64,000 bases of DNA, taken from the NCBI GenBank assembly GCA_003254905.1, contig QANU01031716.1, positions 186,001 through 250,000 of the forward strand, read 5' to 3'. This DNA comes from Nissolia schottii (taxonomy: Eukaryota > Streptophyta > Magnoliopsida > Fabales > Fabaceae). The notes beneath the pieces were generated by a model, which searched no databases, was not told where the DNA came from, and saw only the letters and a list, made by a program, of their open reading frames with translations. This document shows positions 23,546 through 35,000 of the stretch, piece by piece; positions within the stretch are counted from its first letter, which is position 1; every line of letters begins with the position of its first letter. The translations under genes were made by a program, and so were the position numbers.

Positions 23546-24535
23546 CACACAAAAGTATATTTTGTTATGTAAATAAAACTACATTTGATTGAGATTCATC
23601 ATGTGAGAGTAAAAAATAAATTTTTTATTAATCAAAAGCTTTCTAATGATTATATCTTTAATAGATAATGAGTATTGGAAGATACAAGTTTGAGCCATGC
23701 GATGCTAAATAAGGAGTTGTAGCATCTTACCCATGGATTATTATCACTTCATAACCGAAACATGATGCAAGGGTTATCAACTGCAAGAGGATAAAAACAA
23801 GGAATGTGAAAGATAAAGGTGGGAGTCCAACATAAAGAAAAATAAAAGGAACTCCAATTGGGCAGAAGAGAGAAGCGTAGACCAGTCATCCTATCCATAA
23901 CCCTGTTCTTTCAAAAGCCACCATGGACTTGTGCCTTGCTCTTTTCATTTGTCTCCATGCTGGGCATTGGAGATAGCAAATTGGGTCCTTCCCGAGGAAG
24001 CAGCAGACCCAACCTGTGAGATTGTATGGAATGGAATTCCAGAGCAACACAAACTGACAAACGTTGGCCTAATTGGCAGCGTCACACACAACAAACACTC
24101 CAACGGCAGAACCCCACAACTACGTACAACGCCACCCCTCCTGCAAAGCACCACACACTTTGTGGTTTGTTTCTTTGGCCTTGTCTTTTTTTCTTTTCTT
24201 TCTTTTTTTTTTTAATCTCTCTTTCTTTCAAACTCAGAAATCAAAATAAATAAATATAAAGGAAAATAAACGAAGAAAGATAAATAAAATGAAGAAGACA
24301 AGCATGCTTGCTGACACATAACTTCTCAAGTAACTTAAAAAGACCAGCAAAGAAAGAGAGCCCTATTATTTCAGCACCATGAGACACTGTAATGACTGAC
24401 TAATTAACAGTTACCCCACCTTATAACAATTTAGACAACAATTAAAAAGAAAGAAAGAAAGAAAAACCCAAATGGGGTAAATAGCTAGCTAACACATGGG
24501 GCCGGAGATATATAATCTATCTTTGTCCTCCTCGA
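23546..24535. other. 3' flank of the AHL gene
   Basis: Non-coding sequence downstream of the minus-strand AHL gene. It includes a strong pyrimidine tract (24180-24225) and A-rich stretches. No gene recognised. Confidence 0.45.
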
Positions 24536-25348
24536 TCAGTAATCTGCAGTTGCAATGCGACAGGAGGAGAGAGTGCGGCCCCATTGCATCACGTTCACAT
24601 CACGTGCAGGATTGCAACCCATGGTGCTTGGAGTGACCGCGTTGAAGCTAGACAAAGTGTCACTGCCACCATGACTGCCGCCACCTCCTGCACCAGCGTT
24701 ATCCTGGTCGCCATCACCTTCTTCACCGCTCCCATTGAAGCCAACCCTGTGAAACTCGGGCTTCTTGAACACGGAGCCCACAACCACCACCGTACTTGCC
24801 GCCACCAGGTTCCCCGCAACAACTCCGCCAAAGATCTGCCCCTGGGACCCGCAGAAGGAGACAGCAAACGAAGAACAAACCGGGTTGACCGAATTAGGAG
24901 TGAAAGGGCCAGTTATGTAGCTCCCAGTGATGGCCAACAGGGTGAAAGGTCCATGGAGAGTCAAAGCAGGAGAATGGGAATGTGGGTGGCGAAGGGTGAC
25001 GTTGGAAATGGTGCCTGACCCGCCATGGACCGAGATGCCTATGTGGCGTCGGCGGGCGAAGTTCACCACGGCGTCCACCACGTCATTTCCGGCTGCAACC
25101 TCGATCACCACCGACCTCATAGCCTGCTCGCTGTCTTGGGTGATCACCACGGGCGCTTTCGGCTTGTTCTTGGAACCCGGGGGCCTTCCACGTGGTTTCT
25201 TTTGAGACGGCAGCGCCAACGGCTGGAATGGGTGGTTTCCAGCAGAGGAAGGTGGCAGCCTCCGGTGGGAAGTGTTGGGGGTGATCTGCTCCGAGGAGGA
25301 GTCGTCGGAGGTGTGGGAGAGGGACATTGAGATGCCATGCTTGGCCAT
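24536..25348 (-). CDS. AT-hook motif nuclear-localised (AHL) protein with PPC domain
   Basis: Intronless 270-aa protein starting at ATG 25348-25346 (MAKHGISMSLSHTSDD), in good plant context (acaATGGCC). The frame is open upstream but only by a non-ATG codon. One AT-hook (KKPRGRPPGSKNKP, with its RGR core) lies about 55 residues in and binds the minor groove of AT-rich DNA. It is followed by a PPC/DUF296 domain (about residues 78-195: SVVIEVAAGNDVVDAVVNFA...HIGISVHGGSGTISNV), which in the family mediates AHL trimerisation and partner binding. The tail is Gly/Asp/Ser-rich. A single AT-hook with RGRPPGSKNKPK and no intron fits clade A (type I) AHLs, which act in the nucleus on growth and chromatin. 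The specific paralogue cannot be named. Confidence 0.93.
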   Translation of the reverse strand: MAKHGISMSLSHTSDDSSSEQITPNTSHRRLPPSSAGNHPFQPLALPSQKKPRGRPPGSKNKPKAPVVITQDSEQAMRSVVIEVAAGNDVVDAVVNFARRRHIGISVHGGSGTISNVTLRHPHSHSPALTLHGPFTLLAITGSYITGPFTPNSVNPVCSSFAVSFCGSQGQIFGGVVAGNLVAASTVVVVGSVFKKPEFHRVGFNGSGEEGDGDQDNAGAGGGGSHGGSDTLSSFNAVTPSTMGCNPARDVNVMQWGRTLSSCRIATADY

Positions 25349-25413
25349 TGTAAGAGAGGTTTTGGGGAGAGTGAGAGAGAGTGGCAAATTAAAGTGATAG
25401 ATTTTTTAAGAGG

Positions 25414-25420
25414 ATTTATA
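25414..25420 (-). promoter_or_regulatory. TATA box of the AHL gene
   Basis: TATAAAT on the minus strand, about 66 bp upstream of ATG 25348. With transcription starting about 30 bp downstream of a TATA box, a short CT-rich leader of about 35 nt results. Confidence 0.55.
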
Positions 25421-26440
25421 CTGGTCAGAGAGAGTAGCTAGGGTGTCCTGTGCTGTGGGGTTTAAGCAAGGAAGGTTCAATACCGAAAGAAACGAGACTG
25501 TGGGGCCTCCTCGATCGGTAGACTAGGAAACAAAAAAATTAAAAGGGTCATACAGAGTCATACGTAGTCAACATAGAAAAACTTAACAAGAATTAAGGTC
25601 CTACTTTCTCTTTTGGTATGCATTGAGGTCGTAGTTTGTCAAATTATACTCAATATTTTAATAATGATCTAGTTTCGCACATGTATTAAATAAATGATAA
25701 AAAATAAATTAATTGTTACTTTAAAAATTATTCATGTTAATTTCTTTTTTTTTATTCTCAATTATTTACTTTGACGTCTTTCTTCTACTACTTTCCCTTA
25801 AGGAAGATATATTAAAAATAAACTTTTAATATTTCTTAGATTTTTTAAATTGACATTAATACGTGGAAAACAAAAAATTTTAAAGTGGACAAATGTTTGA
25901 GAAAGGAGGGAAGCTTCATACAATTTTATTTTTTTTACCTTATCAATGCATAAAATTGTAGTAATTTAAAATAGAATAATTTGCACAAATTATTCTTGAG
26001 TTTTCGTTTCATTTGAAAAAATAACTCATCTTACTTTAAAATATATGCAAAATACACATCAATTCATTTTTTATTATGTTTGATTAATTACTAGCGATCT
26101 GTTAAGTTTTTATTTTCCTTTTACGGGTTTTCACTTTTCAAAAGTTTGTAAAAGATATTTTAGAAACAGTTAAAATGGTAAGTTTTGGGTTTCTATTTTT
26201 ATTTATTATGTTCAATATTTAATTTACAAAATTATGAAATAAAGAAGCATGTAATGAAAACATAAAATCAAACCAATCCCAAACTTCTCATAAAGGAATG
26301 TTAAAATAGAAAATGAAAATAAGAAATAATATGTTGTTGTTTTCTTTATTTTGTTCCCATACTTTTGAAATCATGAAACATAAAAATAAAAACAAAAATC
26401 TAGTAGACTATTGATGATTAGTTACAATTAAAAATAAAAA
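25421..26440. other. AHL upstream region, no further gene
   Basis: AT-rich upstream sequence. No coding or RNA signature; no individual regulatory site can be supported beyond the TATA box. Confidence 0.45.
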
Positions 26441-26578
26441 TATTTTTTGAACACCAAACATGATGTAAACATCATGCTCAATTTTTCACACATCATAGAC
26501 CTCACACTCACATTATTTGATGTGAGTATGGTCTCATAATGTGTGTGAAAGACTTACATCATACTTGGTGTTCAAATA
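26441..26578. mobile_element. Small MITE-like hairpin
   Basis: Terminal inverted repeats of about 25 bp (left gaacaccaaacatgatgtaa from 26449; right ttacatcatacttggtgttc ending 26573) flank a second inner inverted repeat (cacacatcatagacctcacac against gtgtgagt...), so almost the whole 138 bp can fold into one stem. It is non-coding and flanked by TA-rich sequence. Confidence 0.65.
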
Positions 26579-26880
26579 GCGCCACCTTAAAAAAATGTGG
26601 TAGAATATAATTTTATACATATTTTACGGTGGAGAGTCATTTAATAAAAAAAATGTCGAAAGTAATATAGGCTAATTGTAATTTAAAATATTTGTTTGTT
26701 TTACTTTTTGGAGAATCAATTACTTTAAACTATTGGACAATCATGTACTTACTACTATATTAAATATGTATTAGTAAAAAAGTGCTATTCAACACCAGAA
26801 AATTAAATAGAGTTGAACAGGCTGCCCGATTCTTATATGCTAGACATGCGTGGGTTTTATTTGTTGGATAAAAAGAAAAT

Positions 26881-26996
26881 GGGTTAATTACGTTTTTGGT
26901 CCCTGAAAAATTTGAAAGTTTGGTTTTAGTCCTTACATAAAAGTTTTAGTCCCTGTAGAATTGTAAAATTAGGTTTTAGTCCCTAGGGTGGGGTGA
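26881..26996 (+). mobile_element. Legume-type 'gggttaattacgtttttggtccct' transposon end
   Basis: This segment has the repeated 'ggttttagtccct' phrases of a common legume DNA-transposon/MITE terminus. It ends abruptly at the single N at 26997. Related sequence in inverted pairs is found at 30811-30937. Confidence 0.5.
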
Positions 26997-26997
26997 N

Positions 26998-28263
26998 ATG
27001 CTCATCACATATACACAATTTCACTCCTTTATAAACAATTTCACTTTCTGATTAAACAGCCAATCTAAACAATGAAAATCCATTATATTCCCTTGAGCTC
27101 CCTTCCCCTCCCTCTTAAACCACCAATCAAAATATGCACTTAATTCTTTCCTTTGATTTTCTTTCCCCAACCAAACAAAGGAAACTAATTTGCTTCCTTT
27201 TTTATTTCTTTTACTTCACTCTTCAATTTTCAAATCAACCAAACAAACTATGAGAGATAGTGAAAAAATGGGAGGAGGGCAGAGGAGAGAGAGACTGGGG
27301 CATCCTAAGTGAATTGATAGGGGATTTTATGTCTCACTTTATTCCTCCATAATTGAATATTGCAGCCTAAAAATGTGTAGCTTAACACTTAAATTATCTT
27401 ATTTTGCACATTATTTTCTTTATGCCCAATGGTGAGAATTATTGCTTAATTTTGCCTTTTACGTTGTTTATGTATTTAGGTCATAATGTGAGTTGTAGAC
27501 ATGCAATTCTTTCAAGTCTTATATTTTAAAGAAAGCTAAGAGAAAGCCCTATAACTCTTATGAAGAGATGGAAAGTTGAATCAATTGTCCACTTGGCCGT
27601 TTTTGGCCCAAAAGTCATAACAATGATGCTGAAATTTTAGATTGGAGTTGTAACAAGGAATGAGTCATTACTCATTCATCTAAAGTCCAAATAAGGCACA
27701 ATTTATATCTATTTTATGTAGAATTGAAAGATCTACAACTTTCGTAAAGACATTAAGAGCTAATTTGAATGTTTTGGTCATCTCAGGAGGCTTGCAATAT
27801 TTTGACATGCTGATTGAACTCAAAATAGCGATTTTTGACCCCTTGGCCCATTTTGGCAAGACACAATCCAAATTTACATTGATTTAATCATTTAATATTA
27901 GTTTTATTTTAGATTTTAGGATTAATTTTCTCTTTTTCTCTTCTCTTATTTCTCTTTTCTTCTTCCCCCTCTAAACACTCTTTGATTTTAATTTTTGCTT
28001 ATAACCTCCATCAATAGAGGACTAGATTGAAGCTTGTTCAAGGCCAACACCAAGTACCAATGAATGTTTGAGGTTTTGATTTATTTATTTATTCATACAA
28101 TTCATATTTAGTTTCTATTCCTCTTTTCTCTTTTCTGTCTTTTAGATTCCTTTCATCGATTAATTGATTGCACGACTAATTTGAGTATGTATGATAAGGC
28201 GATGTATATGTCGTGCATGATTAGGATGAATTACTACAATGCACCTAAATTGGTAAAGGGAAC
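26998..28263 (+). repeat. 1,266-bp direct repeat, copy 1 (single N at each edge)
   Basis: Apparently identical by eye to 29497-30762 (constant offset 2,499). Flanked exactly by single Ns at 26997 and 28264. Non-coding, no domain recognised; it resembles intergenic or LTR-like sequence. The identity and N placement point to an assembly duplication. Confidence 0.9.
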
Positions 28264-28264
28264 N

Positions 28265-29496
28265 TCACTCCAATTTGAGACAAAACGCACAAAGGATTTG
28301 GTTAAGTCCTTTGATAATCTCACTTCTTGAATCACTCAAGAATTTAGGAGAATCACTCTCACAAATAAGTTTGATAAAAATCAAAGAAATGCTTAATCTT
28401 ATTCTATTTTCGGATTAACACTTAGGCTGCCTTATATAACATGACAACTAGTGAATATTAATTATGACTTAAGCGTAATTAGTTAGCTAGCATGTTACAC
28501 GTGCCGGTCATGATTTTCGAGTCGTGACAATATGGTATCAGAGCCAGTTTTCCCCGTGTCTAATGGAGAAAGTGTCCTTAAGTAAAATCACTATTAGATA
28601 AAATTAATGGCCGCTATTTGCACAATGCGTGATGTTAACTAAGGCTTGAAGGATGTTAGTCATGTTTAAGGCTAGTCGGTCATGTGTAGGATCAGTTAGA
28701 AGAGTCAGTCATGTGTAGATCCAAGTAAGCATTTCAAGAGTCTATATGTTATTCATTTCTTCATTTGCTCCATGTCCTCCATGCCAAGTCAGCATGTGTG
28801 AAAAATTTAAGTGAGTAACTATAAGGATGGTTTGAAAATATTAGAGTAGCGCAACGAAAGTGTGGTGGTGCACTTGCAAGTGTTTGGTGAATTTGAGGAC
28901 CAAATTCTTTTAAGGGGAAAAATGTGATGTCTTGTATGTTCAGTGATCCTAAAAATGTAAGATAGGTACCTTAGTAAACCCTATGTTGGCCTTCGAAGTA
29001 AAAAAGAGTGACTTCAGGTATCAGCAGTGGCACCATGGCACCAGGCTATATGGGCTCCAACGCCATGGCACTATGATAGTGCCATGGCCTTGCATAACTC
29101 TTGCGCATTTTTGAAGTTCCTATATAAGTTCCTTTTAAGCAAACCCTTGTGCATTTTTGAACCCTAGAAATATCCCTCTCATCCCCACAACTCAAAAAGC
29201 TTATTTTCTCTTCTCTCTTCTCTTTCCTTGGAGGTTTGGTGTTTCTTTCATTGATTTGTAGAGCCCCAAAACTAAACCGTCACGTCTTTCTTCACCACCG
29301 ATCATCGTTTCACATTAGGTATGGTTCTCCATGTCCATGATATGTCTTTTCCAAGTAGGGTGATCATACATGCGAGTGTATGATCACTATTTAGAATTTT
29401 TGTGCAATGACATAAGTGCAATGGCCCCAATAGGGCAGCATAAAGTTGCGGCCACCATTGCTATTGCACTCTAAGTGTGCAATGGCTCCGCATGTA
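28265..29496 (+). mobile_element. Miniaturised LTR retrotransposon remnant
   Basis: A partial 5' LTR ends ...tcgtgaca at 28529. A primer binding site TGGTATCAGAGCC (28533-28545), complementary to initiator tRNA-Met, follows at once. Only about 380 bp later come a polypurine tract (aaggggaaaaa, ending 28922) and the 3' LTR start tgtgatgtcttg (28923). The internal part lacks gag-pol; its last bases (gaatttgaggaccaaattct before the PPT) resemble a gypsy pol 3' end. The 3' LTR runs into the duplicated block at 29497, and the 5' LTR lacks its beginning. Confidence 0.65.
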
Positions 29497-30762
29497 ATGC
29501 TCATCACATATACACAATTTCACTCCTTTATAAACAATTTCACTTTCTGATTAAACAGCCAATCTAAACAATGAAAATCCATTATATTCCCTTGAGCTCC
29601 CTTCCCCTCCCTCTTAAACCACCAATCAAAATATGCACTTAATTCTTTCCTTTGATTTTCTTTCCCCAACCAAACAAAGGAAACTAATTTGCTTCCTTTT
29701 TTATTTCTTTTACTTCACTCTTCAATTTTCAAATCAACCAAACAAACTATGAGAGATAGTGAAAAAATGGGAGGAGGGCAGAGGAGAGAGAGACTGGGGC
29801 ATCCTAAGTGAATTGATAGGGGATTTTATGTCTCACTTTATTCCTCCATAATTGAATATTGCAGCCTAAAAATGTGTAGCTTAACACTTAAATTATCTTA
29901 TTTTGCACATTATTTTCTTTATGCCCAATGGTGAGAATTATTGCTTAATTTTGCCTTTTACGTTGTTTATGTATTTAGGTCATAATGTGAGTTGTAGACA
30001 TGCAATTCTTTCAAGTCTTATATTTTAAAGAAAGCTAAGAGAAAGCCCTATAACTCTTATGAAGAGATGGAAAGTTGAATCAATTGTCCACTTGGCCGTT
30101 TTTGGCCCAAAAGTCATAACAATGATGCTGAAATTTTAGATTGGAGTTGTAACAAGGAATGAGTCATTACTCATTCATCTAAAGTCCAAATAAGGCACAA
30201 TTTATATCTATTTTATGTAGAATTGAAAGATCTACAACTTTCGTAAAGACATTAAGAGCTAATTTGAATGTTTTGGTCATCTCAGGAGGCTTGCAATATT
30301 TTGACATGCTGATTGAACTCAAAATAGCGATTTTTGACCCCTTGGCCCATTTTGGCAAGACACAATCCAAATTTACATTGATTTAATCATTTAATATTAG
30401 TTTTATTTTAGATTTTAGGATTAATTTTCTCTTTTTCTCTTCTCTTATTTCTCTTTTCTTCTTCCCCCTCTAAACACTCTTTGATTTTAATTTTTGCTTA
30501 TAACCTCCATCAATAGAGGACTAGATTGAAGCTTGTTCAAGGCCAACACCAAGTACCAATGAATGTTTGAGGTTTTGATTTATTTATTTATTCATACAAT
30601 TCATATTTAGTTTCTATTCCTCTTTTCTCTTTTCTGTCTTTTAGATTCCTTTCATCGATTAATTGATTGCACGACTAATTTGAGTATGTATGATAAGGCG
30701 ATGTATATGTCGTGCATGATTAGGATGAATTACTACAATGCACCTAAATTGGTAAAGGGAAC
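29497..30762 (+). repeat. 1,266-bp direct repeat, copy 2
   Basis: Partner of 26998-28263. This copy joins its flanks without Ns, so it is the better candidate for the true locus. Confidence 0.9.
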
Positions 30763-30810
30763 AAGTTAATGTCAATTAGGTTAAGTTGGGGCAATTTTGT
30801 TGTTAATTAA

Positions 30811-30937
30811 GTTTTTCATCCCTGTAATTTGGGAAAGTTTGGTTTTGGTCCCTCTGTGTAACTTTTAGCCCTTGTAAAATTTGAAAATTTGGTTTTAGTN
30901 TCCCAAATTACAGGGATGAAAAACTTAATCAACCCTA
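30811..30937. mobile_element. Collapsed MITE/transposon ends around a single N
   Basis: A left end (gttaattaagtttttcatcc from 30811, with 'ggttttggtccct' repeats) and an inverted right end (cagggatgaaaaacttaatc, to 30937) are separated only by an N at 30900. The interior is probably missing from the assembly. Confidence 0.6.
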
Positions 30938-32009
30938 AACTAATTTATATTCACAAGGCTATGAATGTGGTTTACTAAGTTATAGGTTAGTCAAATCTCT
31001 AGGAGAGGTGCACTCGTTACTTGACTATGATTAATTACAATTGATTAGACGGTTGTGTAGTTAATAGCCAGCAACTATTTGTGAATTAATGACTATAGCC
31101 TAGGATAATAATCTGAAAGTCTGCAGTCAATTATTTATGCATGTACTTTCTTTTTATTTTATTTATTATTTTATTTGTGACAACTTGAAAACCCCTCATG
31201 TTTATATTTAACTTAATAGAATAAAATTAATTTAGTTGTAATTCCTTGAGAAACCACTTATGCTAGATCTATTTACTACATTTTTAGGGTTTACTTAGTT
31301 TTATAAAATATTATTTGATTACATACTAGAATTGTGACGTTTTGGTGTGTCATGAACCACCTATCTTAAGCTATATTGGTAATGAATGTGAGTAATATTA
31401 TTTAAATTACTAAAAAAGTATAAATATATTATCACTCATCTCGCAATACACCATGAGAGTTATCGGAACATTATTGATTACATAATCTCAAGTCTTTGAA
31501 TAGAAATGAATGGTTTAGATTCAAGTGGTGTCTGGTGCACCTTTATTAAGCAGGTGCCCTACACCGCATCACGTGCTGCTACCCTCTCTCCCTACCCTAG
31601 CGCCGCACACAGCACACACACTCACTCTCTAGCTAGCCTGATAGTCTGTCTGTTTTGGCTTGGCCCTCTCCCAGTTTTCCTCGCGACGCCTCTCAGCAAC
31701 CGGCGACTGCAGCGACGCCACCATCGCCTTGTCGGGCGCTTCTCCCTTTCAACCTTCTTTGTTCGTTCCGTCTCCCCTCTCTGTTCGCGGCGGCCAGCCT
31801 CTCTGCTCCCTGAATCTGCAGCGCATAGCTCTCTCGAAACGGTATGGCCTTGTTATTTGCTTTATTAATCACCGGACTATTGTAGAACGGGAGGCACGAA
31901 GGGGTTATTTAAGAATTCGTATTAGGGTTTTACGCTTCGTGTTGGTTATTGGGTAAAAAGCAAACCGTACAGTACGATTCTAAGCTGCACATGTTGTAGT
32001 CAGGAAGCA
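30938..32009. other. Upstream region of TIM13
   Basis: Intergenic sequence turning CT-rich and GC-richer from about 31560, which probably holds the TIM13 promoter and 5' leader. Open frames here (31506-31956) have no recognisable domain. Confidence 0.45.
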
Positions 32010-35000
32010 ATGGATTCGTTCTCAACTCCTTCGAGTGGATCGTCGCAACAATTGTCGGCGCAGGACCTCAAAAACCAGTTGAAGAGCCAACTTGCCCTCG
32101 AATACGCTCAACAATTTCTCGAGGTATCAACTATTTTCTAAGTTATACATATTTTGTTTTATTACTGTGGCTCTAGCACGGTCTCATGGGAAGCAGTTGT
32201 TTTCTCTTAGTTGATTCCAATAAATTTCCCTTTTATTTTATTTATTAGAGTAGTTTGAAACCCCTAAACCAGCTCTATTCCGACATCAATAGAAATGGTA
32301 AAATCAACTAATGGATTGCCTTACTGTGATGAAGTAGCAGAAAAAGCTTGTTATTATAGGGGAGATTCAGTTGATAGGGAGGGTACTGAGGTTTTGAGTT
32401 GGATCTGAAAGTGGAATGTCCATAAATTACCACTTATAGTGTAGAGCACGAGGACGAAGAGGCTGTATTCTCTGTGGTATTAGTAAGGCGAGGTTCTTTC
32501 TGGTTGACCTGACAACCCCGTAAGGCTGTAGGAAATAAGAATTCAGCCTTCAAACTCTTCCTTGTTGTAATAACTGATCCCTTGTTTGGCTAAGAATTTC
32601 CTTCACTATTCTTTGGCCTAGCAGGAGACCAGTTTCTTTACTAATCGGTTGATTGAAGTTTGTTCTCTTTTCCTGTAACGCATGGCAACTCCTCTGTGTG
32701 GTATAGCTCTAGAGGCATGGGAACTTATAGTCTCGGTGCAATAGAATAGGGGTTTTCTTATATTTACTCAACGAGGGATGATCAATTTAGCCCCACTTGG
32801 TGGGAGTAGGTTTGTTTATATTAATGCACAAAATGAGTCAGCCAAGTTAGTAGTCAAATTGTTCTTTGTAATTGACACCTGTCGCACCAGTGTCAAGTCC
32901 TATGATGCACCGACACGGGACACGACACGTGACACGACGATACACCAACTAATATTGAATGCACAACATTGTAGAAGTTTGATGACTCATTTTCATCCTT
33001 TCTTTCATATTGATATATGACTATTTTCACCTTCTTCATAAACAATATTGTTCTTCTTCATATTCTTAGCTGCGCAAATGTTCTTTAATGCAAGATTAAG
33101 TGTATGGACAACACAAGGAGTCCAATAAACATTGGAAAACTCAGCTTTAATCAATAATACAGCCGCTCTACAAACCGGTGCATTGTCTGTCACAATTTGC
33201 ACTACATTTGAGAGACCAGCTTCTAGAATCATGTCTCTCATTTGCTTTGCAATATAATTTGAGTCTTTGATCTCATCAAAACAATTAATGGCTTTGAAAA
33301 ACATAGGTCCACTTTTGGTCACAGCCATAAAATTAAGAAGAGGCCTCCTGTGGGGATCACTCCACCCATCACTTACAATGCTCACTACTTTTTTGACTCC
33401 ATGTATTTTTAATGGTTGCTAACATCCTCTCCACATGCTCCCTTTCTTTTGCAAGTAAAGTTGTCCTCAATTTATTATAGCCTGAAGGAACATAGCCATC
33501 AATAAAATTATTGGCAGCATAAGAGAAAGCTTTGACAAAATGAGAATTCCTTGCCAAATTGAAAGGCAATCCAGAGGAGTAAAACATTATTGCATTCTCT
33601 AAATCTAATGTTTTCCTAGCTTGCATGTTGAAGGCCTTGTCTAAAGGCCCTTTAGCCTTTCTTTTTCTTGAATTAAGCTCACTTCCAGTTGCTTGATTAG
33701 ATAAGGGCGGAAGAGGAATTGATTTTGACCTCACTTTCAATCAACAATGCAACTTCACTATCGTTCTTTTTCAGTTCTTGAAGCTTTGCGGCTGTGATTT
33801 TTGCACAAACTTTAATCCCCTTCCCCGAAATCTTCAATAAGTGTGATCTAACTCTAGTGTAAGAACCATTATATGTGACATCAAATTTTGCACTCACCAC
33901 CTTCAGATTTTTCTTTCTTTATGACTAATTTTTAGAGGTGTTTTCAAACTTTCCTCATTATCTTGTTGAACACTACTAGAACTCACCTTTAGTAATTTCC
34001 TACAATAATTTCATAGTAATTTCTATTTACACAACAAACAGAGAAGAGAGAAAACTAATAAAAATTAGTCCAATATTACAGCAAACAACAACTGTCCAAT
34101 AAATAAAATTAAAGGAAACAGAGGACACATAACAAAGACATTAATAAAGTTTTAATTTTTCTTTCACAAACCAATAAAATATCAAAGTTCACATAGACTA
34201 CAAAAACACAACAACTAATCAGAATGCAAAAGTAATGTAAACCAAAAATAAAAGAATGCAAAAGCAACAACATTCCATAACAGTTTTGCAAACACGACGC
34301 CATACAATACCTCTTCAAACCCGCTTATTGCCTTCAAAAGAGACCACAATAGAGGAGTAGAGCAGAGGAACCCTCAACAACCACGTTTCCCTTGTGGAGT
34401 AGCAATGGTTTCCTCAAAGCGGAGGGGTGGAGGAGCTGCAGGTTGCCATGGAGAGGAAGAGCGCTGGTGTTTGGGAAGAATGCCTGTGGTTCTTGCGGAT
34501 TAGCATCGGTGCTCACTGAAATGGGAAAATAGGGTTTGGGTGAAGAAAAGGAAATTTTTTTGTGAAAGGTGAGAAAAGGAACATTTTTTGATGAAGAGTG
34601 AATTGCACTAGTGTAAAAAGTGATGGACCCTTGTAATTCCATCTTATCTTTTAGTCTTTTCTTTGATTTTTTTATTGGCTTTTTTTGGGTTTGACTGGGC
34701 CTTAGAAGGACAATACAATCTGCGGGTTTTTTTTTTTTACTTATTTTTTCATGTTTGCCGTGTACTTTTTGTGTCTAGAGGATTTGGGCCGTGTCCAATC
34801 GAATTTTTTTTTTTTGGGTTAGGACACTCTTGGACATGCAGGACACGTGTGTCAAACGAGTGTTATCTATTGTTGGTATCCGTGATGTGTCTGACACGCA
34901 GACATGACACTCCCATGAAGTGTCTGTGCTTCTTAGATCAAGTCATATATTTTCTTTTTCTTGGAGATTATTAGTGTGATTTGGTACATAGCTTGATAAT

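Noticed and set aside
24584..25330. Plus-strand ORFs opposite the AHL gene
   Set aside because: GC-rich coding DNA gives long antisense frames; the AHL protein on the minus strand has clear domains.
25349..25387. N-terminal extension of the AHL protein
   Set aside because: The extension begins with a TTG codon, not ATG, and the TATA box would place the transcription start within it; ATG 25348 has good context.
28533..28545. Possible tRNA fragment (ggtatcagagcc)
   Set aside because: It is the complement of the initiator tRNA 3' end and sits directly after an LTR, so it is a primer binding site.
31506..31956. Two overlapping ORFs upstream of TIM13
   Set aside because: No recognisable domain; the CT- and GC-rich composition and position fit a promoter and 5' leader.
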